64,000 bases of DNA from Beijerinckiaceae bacterium (GCA_947454485.1 CANGJJ010000005.1:221664-285663); one strand, 5' to 3'. Positions 43,781-53,263 are shown, counted from the stretch's first letter. Notes: generated from the sequence alone by a model not told the origin. Translations and numbers: made by a program.

Positions 43781-43788
43781 TCAGAGGC

Positions 43789-44811
43789 TTACTTGTTCTT
43801 GATGCTGTCAGCCCAAGTCTTGCGGATCAGGGTGACAACCGAAGCAGGCATGGGGATGAAGTCGAGCTCTTCAGCCATGGCATTGCCCTTCGAGAAGGCC
43901 CAGTCGAAGAACTTGATCGCCTCCACAGAAGCAGCCTTATCGGCAGGCTCTGCATACATCAGGATGAAAGTAGCAGCGGTGATCGGCCAAGATGCATCAC
44001 CAGGCTGGTTGGTCAGGATCTGGTAGTAACCAGGCGCATTCGCCCAATCAGCATTGGCAGCCGCCGCCTGGAAAGAGGCAACGGTCGGCTGGACCTTCTT
44101 GCCTGCTGAGTTGATCAGCGCGGCATAGGTCAGCTTGTTCTGCTTAGCATAGGCATATTCGACATAACCAATCGAGTTCTTGGTTTGCGCGACATTGCCG
44201 GACACGCCGTCATTGCCCTTGGCGCCAACGCCAACCGGCCATTCAACGGCCGAATCCGCACCGATGGTCTTTGCCCAATCAGGGCTTGCCTTGCTCAGAT
44301 AGTCCGTGAAGTTGAAGGTCGTACCCGAACCGTCAGAACGGCGAACAACCGTGATGTTGGTCGAGGGAAGAGCAAGAGAGGGGTTCAGCTTCTTGATCGC
44401 CGCATCGTCCCACTTCTTGATCTTACCAAGATAGATATCGGCGAGGGTCACGCCATCAAGAAACAGTTCACCAGACTTGATACCTTCGATATTCACAACA
44501 GGAACAATCGCGCCCATGACCATCGGCCATTGCACGAGACCATCTTTCTTCAAAGCATCAGCCTTGAGCGGCATATCAGACGCGCCAAATGTGACAGTCT
44601 TGGCCTGGATCTGCTTGATGCCAGCGCCCGAACCGATCGACTGATAGTTGAGGCTGTTTCCCGTTTCCTTCTTATAGGCATCAGCCCATTTGGAATAGAT
44701 CGGGAAAGGGAAAGTGGCGCCAGCGCCCGTGATATCAGCCGCATTCGCTGCTGCTCCGACAGTCATTGCAAGCGCAACAACGGCCGCGCGCGTCATGATA
44801 CTGAACTTCAT
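43789..44811 (-). CDS. pstS: phosphate-binding protein PstS
   Basis: 340 residues with a signal peptide ([24 protein letters not shown], 24 residues). The mature chain starts [20 protein letters not shown], as in other PstS proteins, and contains [23 protein letters not shown] and [17 protein letters not shown], which line the phosphate site. It is the first gene of pstSCAB-phoUB. A Pho box lies 91 bases upstream, the distance expected for PhoB activation. Confidence 0.95.
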   Translation of the reverse strand: MKFSIMTRAAVVALAMTVGAAANAADITGAGATFPFPIYSKWADAYKKETGNSLNYQSIGSGAGIKQIQAKTVTFGASDMPLKADALKKDGLVQWPMVMGAIVPVVNIEGIKSGELFLDGVTLADIYLGKIKKWDDAAIKKLNPSLALPSTNITVVRRSDGSGTTFNFTDYLSKASPDWAKTIGADSAVEWPVGVGAKGNDGVSGNVAQTKNSIGYVEYAYAKQNKLTYAALINSAGKKVQPTVASFQAAAANADWANAPGYYQILTNQPGDASWPITAATFILMYAEPADKAASVEAIKFFDWAFSKGNAMAEELDFIPMPASVVTLIRKTWADSIKNK

Positions 44812-44901
44812 ATGAGCCTCGTTGTAATTGGTTGCCGGGTTTTTTGGTCTTAACCACCCGCCCGGTCGCAGGTTGGATGACCACAGTCGTAGCCGTCGCG
44901 C

Positions 44902-44919
44902 GTGACACGTTTATGACAA
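44902..44919 (-). promoter_or_regulatory. Pho box of pstS
   Basis: Read on the minus strand: TTGTCAT-AAAC-GTGTCAC, two heptamers with an exact 11-base period, close to the PhoB consensus CTGTCAT-N4-CTGTCAC. It drives the pst operon. Confidence 0.85.
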
Positions 44920-44950
44920 AGGGCGATTGAGCGACGCATGTGGATAAGCG

Positions 44951-44968
44951 CTGTCACAAAAGTGTCAT
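44951..44968 (+). promoter_or_regulatory. Pho box of phoR
   Basis: CTGTCAC-AAAA-GTGTCAT on the plus strand, exact 11-base period. Together with the minus-strand box at 44902-44919 it makes a divergent PhoB-controlled promoter pair for pstS and phoR. Confidence 0.85.
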
Positions 44969-45056
44969 GCGAGTCTGTGTAACAGGGATTCTGGGAAATT
45001 CGTCACAGACCCGAAAGATCGCGACTTTGAAAAATCCTGACTTTCATTCATCAGCC

Positions 45057-46064
45057 ATGGTTTTTGAAACCTTCGTTGATCCCCTCTTCGTGGTAAGCGG
45101 CGAGCGAACATTGCTGTCAGCAAATTCAGCTGCGCGCGCACTGATTCCTTTTACCCGCATCGGCGATCCCATCACGCTGACGCTTCGCTCACCCGATATT
45201 TTGGCAAGCATCGACCATGTTCTGTCGACTGGCGAAGCGCAAAAAATCGAATGGCATGATACTGTCCCGGTGGATCGCTATTTTGATATCCGCGTCACAC
45301 CCCTGACGCTCGACCGTCTCGGCCATTCGGTCGTGATCGTGCTGCGTGAAATCACAGATATTCGAAATGCCGAACGTATGCGCGCTGACTTCATTGCCAA
45401 TGTCAGCCATGAATTACGCACCCCCCTCGCCTCGCTGGCCGGCTTTATCGAAACGCTGCAAGGGGCCGCGCAAGATGACGTAATAGCTCGCAAGCGATTT
45501 TTGGGAATCATGCACGAACAAGCGCAACGTATGTCGCGCCTGATTGACGATCTATTGTCCCTTTCGCGCATTGAACAAAGAGAGCATCTGCGTCCGCGTG
45601 ACCCGGTCGATTTGACCCAAGTGGTTCGCAATGTCACCGATGGCATGAATCTGATTGCACAGCGCCACCAATCTTTGATTGGTGTTGATATGCCAGATTC
45701 ACTGATCGTTCCGGGTGACCGAGATGAATTGCTTCGATTGTTCGAAAACCTGATTGGAAATGCGCTCAAATATGGAACGCGCCCTGACCAACAAAATCGC
45801 ATCGATGTAAGCGCTTATTACGATAGTGCCTATGCCATCATGTCGGTGCGCGATTATGGACCCGGCATTGCTCCCGAACATTTGCCACGTTTGACAGAAC
45901 GATTCTATCGCGTCGATGCGGCAACCAGCAGGGCACGCGGTGGAACCGGACTCGGACTTGCTTTGGTCAAGCATATCACGACTCATCATCGCGGTCGCCT
46001 CGAAATCAGCAGCGAACTTGGTAACGGCTCCTGCTTCACAATCAAACTGCCACTGACTGTCTAA
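45057..46064 (+). CDS. phoR: phosphate regulon sensor histidine kinase PhoR, without membrane anchor
   Basis: 335 residues from the ATG at 45057; earlier in-frame codons lie in or near the Pho box. A PAS-like domain covers about residues 1-100 (FVDPLFVVSGERTLLSANSAARAL). The phospho-accepting His118 is in FIANVSHELRTPLASLAGFIETLQGAA-type H-box sequence, followed by the ATPase domain (N box LFENLIGNALKYG, G boxes DYGPGIAPEHL and GTGLGLALVKHI). No hydrophobic segment is present here or in the possible N-terminal extension, whereas most PhoR proteins have one or two. It would sense PhoU/Pst status from the cytoplasm. No ribosome-binding site is clear, so the start is uncertain. Confidence 0.88.
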   Translation: MVFETFVDPLFVVSGERTLLSANSAARALIPFTRIGDPITLTLRSPDILASIDHVLSTGEAQKIEWHDTVPVDRYFDIRVTPLTLDRLGHSVVIVLREITDIRNAERMRADFIANVSHELRTPLASLAGFIETLQGAAQDDVIARKRFLGIMHEQAQRMSRLIDDLLSLSRIEQREHLRPRDPVDLTQVVRNVTDGMNLIAQRHQSLIGVDMPDSLIVPGDRDELLRLFENLIGNALKYGTRPDQQNRIDVSAYYDSAYAIMSVRDYGPGIAPEHLPRLTERFYRVDAATSRARGGTGLGLALVKHITTHHRGRLEISSELGNGSCFTIKLPLTV

Positions 46065-46124
46065 TCGTCACGGGACCGACGCAGAATCATGATTTGAGAG
46101 CCCTCAAGGGATAGAGGGATTATC

Positions 46125-47162
46125 ATGCGCCTATTGATCGTAACCGATGCTTGGCAGCCCCAGGTGAATGGCGTGGCGCGCACTTATGAATGGCTCTCCT
46201 CACATCTGGCCTCGCGCGTTGACCTTCATATGCTCACACCAGACGGCTATCCGCGCGCGCCCATGCCAACCTATCCGGAGATTGAACTGGCGCTCGCCTG
46301 GCCCAACACAATTGCAGCATCCATCCGCAAGACGAATCCCGACATTGTCCATATTGCTACCGAAGGACCCCTTGGGCTTTGGGCAAGGCGCTATTGCCGT
46401 ATCGCCCGCATTCCTTTCACGACATGCTACCACACGCGCTATCCTGAATATGTCGCACGTCGTTTTCCTATTCCTGTGCGCTGGAGCTATGCGGTTTTGC
46501 AGCGCTTCCATAATGCAGCCGCCCGAACATTGGTCGCAACCCGAGGGCTTGCCCAAGAACTGCGCCATCAGGGATTTGCGCGCGTTGTGACCTGGCGTCG
46601 AGGCGTGGATGTGAAAAACTTTGCAGATGGGCCCTTGGCTAACCTCAACCTGCCCCGTCCCATCTTCCTCTATGTTGGCCGCGTCGCCATTGAAAAAAAC
46701 ATAAGCGACTTTCTTAAGCTTGATCTACCCGGCTCAAAAGTCGTTGTGGGAGATGGACCTGAGAAAAATCGTTTGCAGGCGCAATATCCAGATGCCCATT
46801 TTTTAGGATCACTTCACGGCGACCAACTCGGCGCCATCTACCGAACCGCTGATTGTTTTATCTTCCCCAGCAAGACTGATACGTTCGGCCTTGTCATGGC
46901 AGAAGCACTGGCAGCAGGCGTGCCTGTTGCCTGCTATCCCTCATCAGGGGCTCAGGAGATTTTCGGCGGCGAAGCCTGCGGCATTATGAGTGAGGATCTG
47001 CAATCTGCAGCGCTCAAAGCGCTACATCTCTCGCGTGACCTGTGCCGAGACGTTGGAAAGCGACACTCGTTGGAGTCGAGCGCCGAGAATTTTGTCTCGA
47101 TCTTGCGTGATGTCGTGGCAGACTATGCAGCCACCGGTTCACGGCTGGCAACACCAAGCTGA
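46125..47162 (+). CDS. agt: GT4 glycosyltransferase, Agt-like (phosphate-starvation glycolipid synthesis)
   Basis: 345 residues of the GT4 fold. The N-terminal acceptor side begins MRLLIVTDAWQPQVNGVARTYEWL. The C-terminal nucleotide-sugar side has LYVGRVAIEKNISDFL and the conserved glutamate segment KTDTFGLVMAEALAAGVPVACY. In Rhizobium- and Rhodobacter-type bacteria, the neighbour of PlcP is Agt, which puts glucose or glucuronate on diacylglycerol. It follows phoR by 61 bases on the same strand, so it may share the phoR Pho box. Its end overlaps the convergent plcP gene by 40 bases. The symbol rests on the context. Confidence 0.8.
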   Translation: MRLLIVTDAWQPQVNGVARTYEWLSSHLASRVDLHMLTPDGYPRAPMPTYPEIELALAWPNTIAASIRKTNPDIVHIATEGPLGLWARRYCRIARIPFTTCYHTRYPEYVARRFPIPVRWSYAVLQRFHNAAARTLVATRGLAQELRHQGFARVVTWRRGVDVKNFADGPLANLNLPRPIFLYVGRVAIEKNISDFLKLDLPGSKVVVGDGPEKNRLQAQYPDAHFLGSLHGDQLGAIYRTADCFIFPSKTDTFGLVMAEALAAGVPVACYPSSGAQEIFGGEACGIMSEDLQSAALKALHLSRDLCRDVGKRHSLESSAENFVSILRDVVADYAATGSRLATPS

Positions 47163-47923
47163 CCGAGCTTTTGATCTCGCGTCTTGTGCCAGTTGCAAAT
47201 CTCCAATGCACCATCATGATGCTCAAGGATTGCGGTGCAGGACTCAACCCAATCACCTGAATTGACATAGGTGACGTCATCGAACTGCTTGATCGTCGCT
47301 TTGTGGATATGCCCACACAAGACAATATCGACCTTATGGTGACGCGCATCACGCACCACGGCTTCTTCGAAGGCTGTCACGAAACTCACAGCGCGCTTGA
47401 CCTTATCCTTGCTCCATTGGGAAAATGACCAATAAGGCAATCCCAGATGCCGCCTCACACGCGCGATATGACCATTCAGCCAAATGGCGAAGTCGTAGGC
47501 GTGGTCACCAAGTAGCGCGAGCCACCGCACATTGCGCACGACAGTGTCGAATTTATCGCCATGCAAGATGAACATTTTGCGACCATCTGCGCAGGTGTGA
47601 AAAGCTTCTTCCACCACCTCAACGCCGCCGAAATTTGAATCCGCATAATCGCGCAAAAATTCGTCGTGATTTCCTGGAATATAAACAACGCGAGTTCCCT
47701 TGCGTACTTTACGCAAAAGCTTCTGGACAACGTCATTATGGCTTTGTGGCCAATGCCATGATTGGCGCAACCGCCAACCGTCAACAATATCCCCAACCAG
47801 ATAGATCTCTTCTGCCTCATAGACCTTCAAAAAGTCGAGCAGGGAGTCAGCCTGACAACCTCGGGTGCCAAGATGAACGTCCGAGATGAAAAGGGTGCGA
47901 ACATGGCGGACGCTTTCAGTCAT
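47123..47923 (-). CDS. plcP: phospholipase C-type metallophosphoesterase PlcP-like (UDP-diacylglucosamine-hydrolase-like fold)
   Basis: 266 residues with calcineurin-type motifs in order: SDVHLG (residues 14-19), GDIVDGWR, GNHDEF, HGDKFD and GHIH. The overall sequence, including LLDFLKVYEAEEIYLVGD and SWHWPQSHNDVVQKLL, matches PlcP of Sinorhizobium, which under phosphate limitation cleaves phosphatidylcholine and phosphatidylethanolamine to diacylglycerol. It lies 76 bases downstream of btaB on the same strand, so btaA-btaB-plcP may be one transcript. A half Pho box (GTGACAC read plus) is at 47981-47987. No signal or membrane segment; such enzymes act at the inner face of the membrane. Confidence 0.88.
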   Translation of the reverse strand: MTESVRHVRTLFISDVHLGTRGCQADSLLDFLKVYEAEEIYLVGDIVDGWRLRQSWHWPQSHNDVVQKLLRKVRKGTRVVYIPGNHDEFLRDYADSNFGGVEVVEEAFHTCADGRKMFILHGDKFDTVVRNVRWLALLGDHAYDFAIWLNGHIARVRRHLGLPYWSFSQWSKDKVKRAVSFVTAFEEAVVRDARHHKVDIVLCGHIHKATIKQFDDVTYVNSGDWVESCTAILEHHDGALEICNWHKTRDQKLGQLGVASREPVAA

Positions 47924-47999
47924 TTGACCCTCTTAATTCTTAGCCTTTTCCCGGACATGACTGATTTGCATCTCGGTTTTGTGACACCAGCTCAGCTAT

Positions 48000-48647
48000 T
48001 CAACGCGAGGGACGCCGCAATGCTGCTATGAATGTGTAGCTTCCATAGAGGCGAACAAAATCAACCTGAAGCCCATTACGTTCGGCAAGATCGTTCAGTA
48101 CTTTTTCAAGGTGGTCTCGCGGCTCAACATGAAAAAGTGACAACCAGTGCCGCAACACCCATTTGAACATGGGTGCAAGATCACGCTGGTCACCAAAATC
48201 AGCGATCAAGAGAGATCCGCCGGGTGCCAGCCGCGTGACCGCATGTTCAAGTGCTTGCTGCCAAGCCGGAATCATCGACAAAGTGTAGGAGAAGAAAATT
48301 CGATCGAATCGCTCAACGCGAAAAAGATCGAGCGGAAAGCATGTCGCATCGCCCTGTGCCGTCTCAACCTGAAAGCCAAGCCCAGCTGACGCGATGGCGG
48401 TGCGTGCCTTTGTGAGCATGACAGGAGAGACATCGAAGCCGAAGAAGCGCGCATAGGGCCAACGTCGTGCCGCGTGAATGAGATTGCGCCCGGTCCCGCA
48501 CCCAATTTCGAGCACATGACCACCAACAGGGGGCGCAAGCGACTCGATGAGGCGGTCACGCCCCAAAAGATAGGGCTTGCGGGTCAGATCATAGATGCCC
48601 GTTTGCCATTGATACATACGATCCATGCGCAGAGCTGCATCAGACAT
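48000..48647 (-). CDS. btaB: diacylglyceryl-homoserine N-methyltransferase BtaB
   Basis: 215 residues, the length of Rhodobacter BtaB. The SAM-binding motif I is HVLEIGCGTGRNLIHAA, and acidic motifs (GFDVSP, QGDATCF) follow. LARYSLSMIPAW-type sequence (FSYTLSMIPAWQQAL) is typical of the family. It methylates DGHS three times to the betaine lipid DGTS. It overlaps the btaA end by eight bases, so the two are translated together. Confidence 0.88.
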   Translation of the reverse strand: MSDAALRMDRMYQWQTGIYDLTRKPYLLGRDRLIESLAPPVGGHVLEIGCGTGRNLIHAARRWPYARFFGFDVSPVMLTKARTAIASAGLGFQVETAQGDATCFPLDLFRVERFDRIFFSYTLSMIPAWQQALEHAVTRLAPGGSLLIADFGDQRDLAPMFKWVLRHWLSLFHVEPRDHLEKVLNDLAERNGLQVDFVRLYGSYTFIAALRRPSR

Positions 48648-49893
48648 TATGCCCCCCCTTCAATTCATAAAGATGGAAAGCGCCATAGATGGCTGAACGA
48701 TCCCGGGCATGCAGAGCCTCTGAACGAGCATCATTACGCGCCCAATGGCGCAGGGTCTCATCAGCAACGCGCCCGGGCAGCAAAAGCTCATTGGCCGCCG
48801 TGCGGAAGATGACGCGTGCGCCAGGACGAGCTGTTCGGGTTATCTGGGCCCACAAAGCATTCAGATCGGCATTATTCATCCAATCCTGCGCATCGAGCAG
48901 AACATAACAGTCCATACTGTCAGCTGGCATGGAGGCTAATTGCTTGGTCATGGAAATCTGGATGACTTCGACACGCTCAGCTGCCGCGCGGATGCGCTCA
49001 TAATTGGCCTGCAGCAGATAAGGCGGCAAGGGGCCTTCAGATGCCGTAGAATATGCACGCCCGAATGCCTGCCAAGCGAAGTAGTTCTCAGTCAGGGGAT
49101 AGTCACAGGCCAAGCGACGCACGCGCTCACGCAGCGCACCCACCATGCCTTCGCGATGATCGCCAGCAAGTGCACGATATTGCGCAGGCGGGATACCAAG
49201 CCCGTAGAGCGAGGCCGGCTGTCCCGCCAAGCTACGGATCAGCCAACGATCAAACAGCGGCGCGATATCTTTTTCAAAGATCGCAATCTGCTCATCTTGA
49301 GTTTTGGCCTTCAAGATCTTGTCGATCTTGAATCCATGCAGACGCGACAAGGCATGTACAAAGCCGATGAAATGTCCGAGCAGGCCATAACGATAAAAAC
49401 CGCGCGCAAAACGCGTGATATGCCGACGGCCCAGCCAATCTCTCTGCTCCCAATAGGCGCGGCTCTGGGCATCAAGGTGGGACGCCAGAATACGATCATA
49501 GGCGTCTACATTCTTCGTATCAGCCGCACCCGCAAAGAAGCGATACAGAGCAGCATAGCTCGGCAAATACTGAATGGCTGACAGCTTGAGACGGTTGAGC
49601 GCGACATGGGAGGCATTGAGGTCAACGGCAATGATCTGTTGCGGTTGGGCCACAAGATAACTGGCAACATTACAGCCGCCGGAGGCAATCGCAATCAAAC
49701 GGTCTGACCGACCCAGACAAAGCGCATCCATATCACCGACAGGGTCTTCCCAAATCTGCGGATAAACGAGACCACTAAATAAGAAGGTGAAGAGACGCTC
49801 CAGCATCCCCTCTTTGGTCAGCGCGTCATTTTGGTGAACAGCAGCTGCTAATTGATCACGTGACCCGCGGGTCGAACCAACAAACAAATTCAC
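48640..49893 (-). CDS. btaA: SAM:diacylglycerol 3-amino-3-carboxypropyltransferase BtaA
   Basis: 417 residues of the DUF3419/BtaA family, the length of Rhodobacter BtaA (about 416). It starts at a GTG with AGGAG seven bases upstream. Family features are LVYPQIWEDPVGDMDALCL, a Rossmann-like SAM region (RLIAIASGGCNVASYL, IIAVDLNASHVALNRLKL) and YVLLDAQDWM near the end. It transfers the homoserine side chain from SAM to diacylglycerol, giving DGHS, the substrate of BtaB. Diacylglycerol can come from PlcP. An imperfect Pho box lies about 50 bases upstream. Confidence 0.9.
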   Translation of the reverse strand: MNLFVGSTRGSRDQLAAAVHQNDALTKEGMLERLFTFLFSGLVYPQIWEDPVGDMDALCLGRSDRLIAIASGGCNVASYLVAQPQQIIAVDLNASHVALNRLKLSAIQYLPSYAALYRFFAGAADTKNVDAYDRILASHLDAQSRAYWEQRDWLGRRHITRFARGFYRYGLLGHFIGFVHALSRLHGFKIDKILKAKTQDEQIAIFEKDIAPLFDRWLIRSLAGQPASLYGLGIPPAQYRALAGDHREGMVGALRERVRRLACDYPLTENYFAWQAFGRAYSTASEGPLPPYLLQANYERIRAAAERVEVIQISMTKQLASMPADSMDCYVLLDAQDWMNNADLNALWAQITRTARPGARVIFRTAANELLLPGRVADETLRHWARNDARSEALHARDRSAIYGAFHLYELKGGHNV

Positions 49894-49942
49894 TGGAAAC
49901 TCCTGTCGCAGAACCTCATCCCTTGGGGGCTAGACGATTCAT

Positions 49943-49960
49943 GTGACGGGTCCATGTCGG
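49943..49960 (-). promoter_or_regulatory. imperfect Pho box of btaA
   Basis: On the minus strand CCGACAT-GGAC-CCGTCAC has the 11-base period and about 11 of 14 consensus positions. It lies about 50 bases before the btaA GTG, the same distance as the perfect box of phoX from its start. Confidence 0.5.
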
Positions 49961-50033
49961 AACGGTCAGGTTTCTGTGACTTGCAAAAACCTGACCTTAT
50001 TCGTCCTTCTATCTTATGCGCAGCGACCTGCAA

Positions 50034-51977
50034 TCAGCTGCCGATACGCCCGCCACCCCGTTTGGTGATGGCGACAATCGAGGGGCGCGGTGGCATAGCG
50101 TCTTTAAAGTCAGGCCAGCGGGTCGTGGGATTGTCATAGGTCGAAGGCGGCCCTTTAAAATCCTCTTCTGTTTCGCCCGGATGCTGGACAGCAACAAAGA
50201 GCGTCTCATCATCAGGGGTGAAGAAGGGGCCGCACATTTCTGCGCCCGCTGGCGTGCGATAGAAATGCTTGGACAGACCACGCAGCTCGCCTTCGGTCTC
50301 AACCGCCCAAATGCCATCTGCCCGACCCGTCTTGGAGGGCGAATTACCGTCTGTCGCAATCCACAGGCCACCACGACTATCAATGGCAACATTGTCAGGC
50401 ATTCCGAACCAACCATCCTTGCTGGTTTGGGGATGAAAGCTGGCATTGGTTGACGCAACCATATGGTCCCCAGCCTTTAACAAAATATCCCAGCGGAAAG
50501 TGAGCGCTGTATGATCCTCTCCCTCTGGCGTCATTTCGATCAAATGACCAAAGCGGTTCACCGCGCGCGGATTGGCAGCGTCAGTTTGTTCGGCTGTGCG
50601 ACGATTGTTGTTGGTCAAAGCGACATAGACTTTGCCCGTCACAGGATTGGCCTCGACATCTTCAGGCCGATCCATTTTGGTCGCACCCAGCGCGTCTGCC
50701 GCCAGACGCGTATCAATCAAAATATCGGCCTGCGAAGCAAAACCATTCTGTGCGTTCAAAGGTCCCTGATTGTGGACCAGAGGCAACCATTCGCCCGTTC
50801 CATCTCCTTTGTAGCGGGCAACATAGAGCGTTCCCTCATCCAAAAGATCGCGATTGGCGGCCAGGTCTGTGGTGTTGACCTTATTCTTCGTCACGAATTT
50901 ATAGACATAGTCGAAGCGCTCATCATCGCCGAGATAAACGACATAGCGGCCGTCTTTCGCAACGATACCCGCAGCGCCTTCATGTTTGAAGCGCCCCAAG
51001 GCCGTGCGCTTTTTTGGCGTCGAGGTTGGATCGAAAGGGTCGATCTCCACAACCCAACCAAAGCGATTAGGCTCATTCGGTTCTTTGGAAACATCAAAGC
51101 GGTCGTAAAACTGACCCCATGCATACATATTGCCGGGAATGCCGTAGCGGGTCAGCTTGGCAGCCTCGGGATGGCCATCCTTTGCGCCACGAAAATAGTA
51201 GCTGAAGTTCTCTTCACAGGTCAGCCAAGTTCCCCATGGCGTCAGGCCACCTGCGCAATTGTTCAACATCCCCTTCACAGCGCGGCCCGTCGGATCTTCT
51301 TTGGTACGCAGGCGCTCATGACCGGCTGCAGGACCAGACAATGTGATCGGCGTATTTGCAGTTAAACGGCGAGCATAGCGTGACGCTTCGACAACCGTCC
51401 ATTTTTCATCGCGGCGCACTTCAAGAATACTGCCGCCGTGAGCTGCCATTTCAATATCAACCAGCTCCTTCGTCATTTTTGCGAAGGCGGCTTCTTTCGT
51501 CTCCTGCACGCCGATGCCTGCAAACATCAGCTCTTCATTCGTATATTCGTGATTGACGACGAGCAAGCCATGCCGGCCTGGCTGAGCTGCACCCGGCATG
51601 GGAATGAAGCCAAGATAGTCGTTATTATAACCAAACTGCAGCTCTTGTGCTTTGGCGCTCTGGGCTGTGGGATTGAAGGCCGGAGCCCCGCTCAGGACAG
51701 GATCACCCCAGCGCATTAGCACCTGCGCATCATAGCCTTCAGCCACATGATGATAGGGACCACTACCTGCCTCAATCTCTTTAAAAGTGAAGCGCGCAGG
51801 CGTGCCAGCGGCCATTGCAGGCAGGCTCACGCTGGAGAGGGCGGCAACGGCCAAAGAATTTTTGAGAAAGTCGCGACGACCCAATCGCTGATTGATCATG
51901 TCGCCGATCGTGTCGTTATTTGAAGTGTTCGTGCCGATATCCTGGGACTGTTCGGCCGCGCGTGCACGATGAAACAT
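50034..51977 (-). CDS. phoX: alkaline phosphatase PhoX
   Basis: 647 residues from the ATG at 51977 (GAGG five bases upstream). The twin-arginine signal is RLGRRDFLKNSLAVAALSSV (Arg34-Arg35), ending near PAMAAG. The mature part has the DUF839/PhoX sequence: PMPGAAQPGRHGLLVVNHEYTNEELM, GGLTPWGTWLTCEENFSYYF, and ALGRFKHEGAAGIV, which carry Fe(III)/Ca ligands. PhoX releases phosphate from organic monoesters in the periplasm. A perfect Pho box lies 46 bases upstream of the start codon. The gene is divergent from a glycosyltransferase. Confidence 0.93.
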   Translation of the reverse strand: MFHRARAAEQSQDIGTNTSNNDTIGDMINQRLGRRDFLKNSLAVAALSSVSLPAMAAGTPARFTFKEIEAGSGPYHHVAEGYDAQVLMRWGDPVLSGAPAFNPTAQSAKAQELQFGYNNDYLGFIPMPGAAQPGRHGLLVVNHEYTNEELMFAGIGVQETKEAAFAKMTKELVDIEMAAHGGSILEVRRDEKWTVVEASRYARRLTANTPITLSGPAAGHERLRTKEDPTGRAVKGMLNNCAGGLTPWGTWLTCEENFSYYFRGAKDGHPEAAKLTRYGIPGNMYAWGQFYDRFDVSKEPNEPNRFGWVVEIDPFDPTSTPKKRTALGRFKHEGAAGIVAKDGRYVVYLGDDERFDYVYKFVTKNKVNTTDLAANRDLLDEGTLYVARYKGDGTGEWLPLVHNQGPLNAQNGFASQADILIDTRLAADALGATKMDRPEDVEANPVTGKVYVALTNNNRRTAEQTDAANPRAVNRFGHLIEMTPEGEDHTALTFRWDILLKAGDHMVASTNASFHPQTSKDGWFGMPDNVAIDSRGGLWIATDGNSPSKTGRADGIWAVETEGELRGLSKHFYRTPAGAEMCGPFFTPDDETLFVAVQHPGETEEDFKGPPSTYDNPTTRWPDFKDAMPPRPSIVAITKRGGGRIGS

Positions 51978-52022
51978 AGGAACCTCGTAAGAAAGAAAGC
52001 CCCCTTGCGCTATCCAGCGCTC

Positions 52023-52040
52023 GTGACAGTTGCATGACAA
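52023..52040 (-). promoter_or_regulatory. Pho box of phoX
   Basis: On the minus strand TTGTCAT-GCAA-CTGTCAC, exact 11-base period and almost consensus, 46 bases before the phoX ATG. Confidence 0.85.
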
Positions 52041-52064
52041 AAGCAACCCCAGATCGACATGAAA

Positions 52065-52084
52065 CTGTCATCTGAATCGGTCAT
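52065..52084 (+). promoter_or_regulatory. weak Pho-box-like site of the 52094 glycosyltransferase
   Basis: A good first heptamer CTGTCAT (52065-52071) is followed by CGGTCAT two bases out of the 11-base period. It directly precedes the ATG at 52094, which would leave almost no leader. The neighbouring phoX box may serve both directions. Confidence 0.35.
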
Positions 52085-52093
52085 TTGCTCGTC

Positions 52094-53263
52094 ATGCGAA
52101 TTCTCAAACTCTCCGATGTCTTCTTCCCGCGCGTGAATGGCGTCTCGACCTCCATTCAAACCTATATGGGGGACATCGTCGCGCTGGGGCACAATTGCAC
52201 TCTCGTTGCGCCACTCTATCCTCACCCTGCGGAAGAGCCGGATAGCGAAAATCTTGTGCGCATTCCCTCCCGCCAAGTTCCCCGAGACCCGGAAGACCGC
52301 CTTCTGAAATGGGGACACTTCACGTCTTGGACGAAGGGTTTAAGGAGCGGCGACTATGATGTCATTCACATCCATACGCCCTTTACCGCTCATTACGGCG
52401 GCATTCGCATAGCTCGCCAGCTTGGAATACCTGTGGTGGAAACCTACCACACCTATTTCGAACATTATCTGCACCACTATGCGCCATTCCTGCCGGCCAC
52501 TTTAACAAAGTCGTTTGCGCGCAAACTGACGGTCTCGCAATGTCATCAGGTTGATGCGATCATCTCTCCCTCCCCACAAATGGCGCAGGCTCTTCTTGAT
52601 TATGGCGTGCAAACCCAGATTGAAGTTCTCCCTACAGGTCTGCCTGATACTGCATTCGAGCCTGGCGATGGCGCCCGCTTCCGCGAGCAGCGCGGCATTC
52701 CCGCCGATCGGCCAGTAGCTCTTTTTGTGGGCCGCGTTGCCCATGAAAAGAACATCGATTTCTTGCTTCATATGTGCGTACGCCTGCGGGAACTGGTGTC
52801 GAATGTCTTGCTCATCATTGCAGGCGAAGGCCCCGCTGAAGCCCATGTCAAAGCCCTGACAGTCTCACTTGGCCTGCAAGAGAATGTCCTGTTCGTGGGC
52901 TATATGGACCGCGCCACCACTTTGCGCGATTGCTACAGCGCAGCCAATGCCTTTGTGTTTGCCTCCCGCACGGAAACGCAAGGTCTTGTCCTTCTCGAGG
53001 CTCTCGCTCAGGCAACACCTGTCGTCTCGACTGCAGTGATGGGCACAGCCGATGTTCTTCGAGACGTGCAAGGCGGCATCAAAGTCCCCGAGCAGGTCGA
53101 GCCATTCGCGCAGCACACAGCACGTGTACTGACCGACAAGACTTTGCGCGCCGATCTTGCCAAGAAGGCTCCAGATGATGCGCGGCAGTGGTCATCGCGT
53201 CAGATGGCGCATCGCCTCACCTCACTTTATGAACAGGTTATCGATCAGCACGGCGCTAAATAG
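52094..53263 (+). CDS. GT4 glycosyltransferase (second, SqdX/Agt-like group)
   Basis: 389 residues from the ATG at 52094; a TTG nine bases upstream is an alternative. GT4 fold with MRILKLSDVFFPRVNGVSTSIQTYM at the start, VIHIHTPFTAHYGGIRIA and VETYHTYFEHYLHHY in the acceptor half, and LFVGRVAHEKNIDFL plus RTETQGLVLLEALAQATPVVST in the donor half. Similar enzymes glycosylate diacylglycerol or related lipids. Being divergent from phoX and ahead of ppk2, it is probably part of phosphate-starvation lipid synthesis, perhaps a second sugar transfer. It differs from the 46125 enzyme throughout. Confidence 0.82.
   Translation: MRILKLSDVFFPRVNGVSTSIQTYMGDIVALGHNCTLVAPLYPHPAEEPDSENLVRIPSRQVPRDPEDRLLKWGHFTSWTKGLRSGDYDVIHIHTPFTAHYGGIRIARQLGIPVVETYHTYFEHYLHHYAPFLPATLTKSFARKLTVSQCHQVDAIISPSPQMAQALLDYGVQTQIEVLPTGLPDTAFEPGDGARFREQRGIPADRPVALFVGRVAHEKNIDFLLHMCVRLRELVSNVLLIIAGEGPAEAHVKALTVSLGLQENVLFVGYMDRATTLRDCYSAANAFVFASRTETQGLVLLEALAQATPVVSTAVMGTADVLRDVQGGIKVPEQVEPFAQHTARVLTDKTLRADLAKKAPDDARQWSSRQMAHRLTSLYEQVIDQHGAK

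Noticed and set aside
50511..51365. 284-codon frame opposite phoX
   Set aside because: Antisense to conserved PhoX residues, without a ribosome-binding site or motif.
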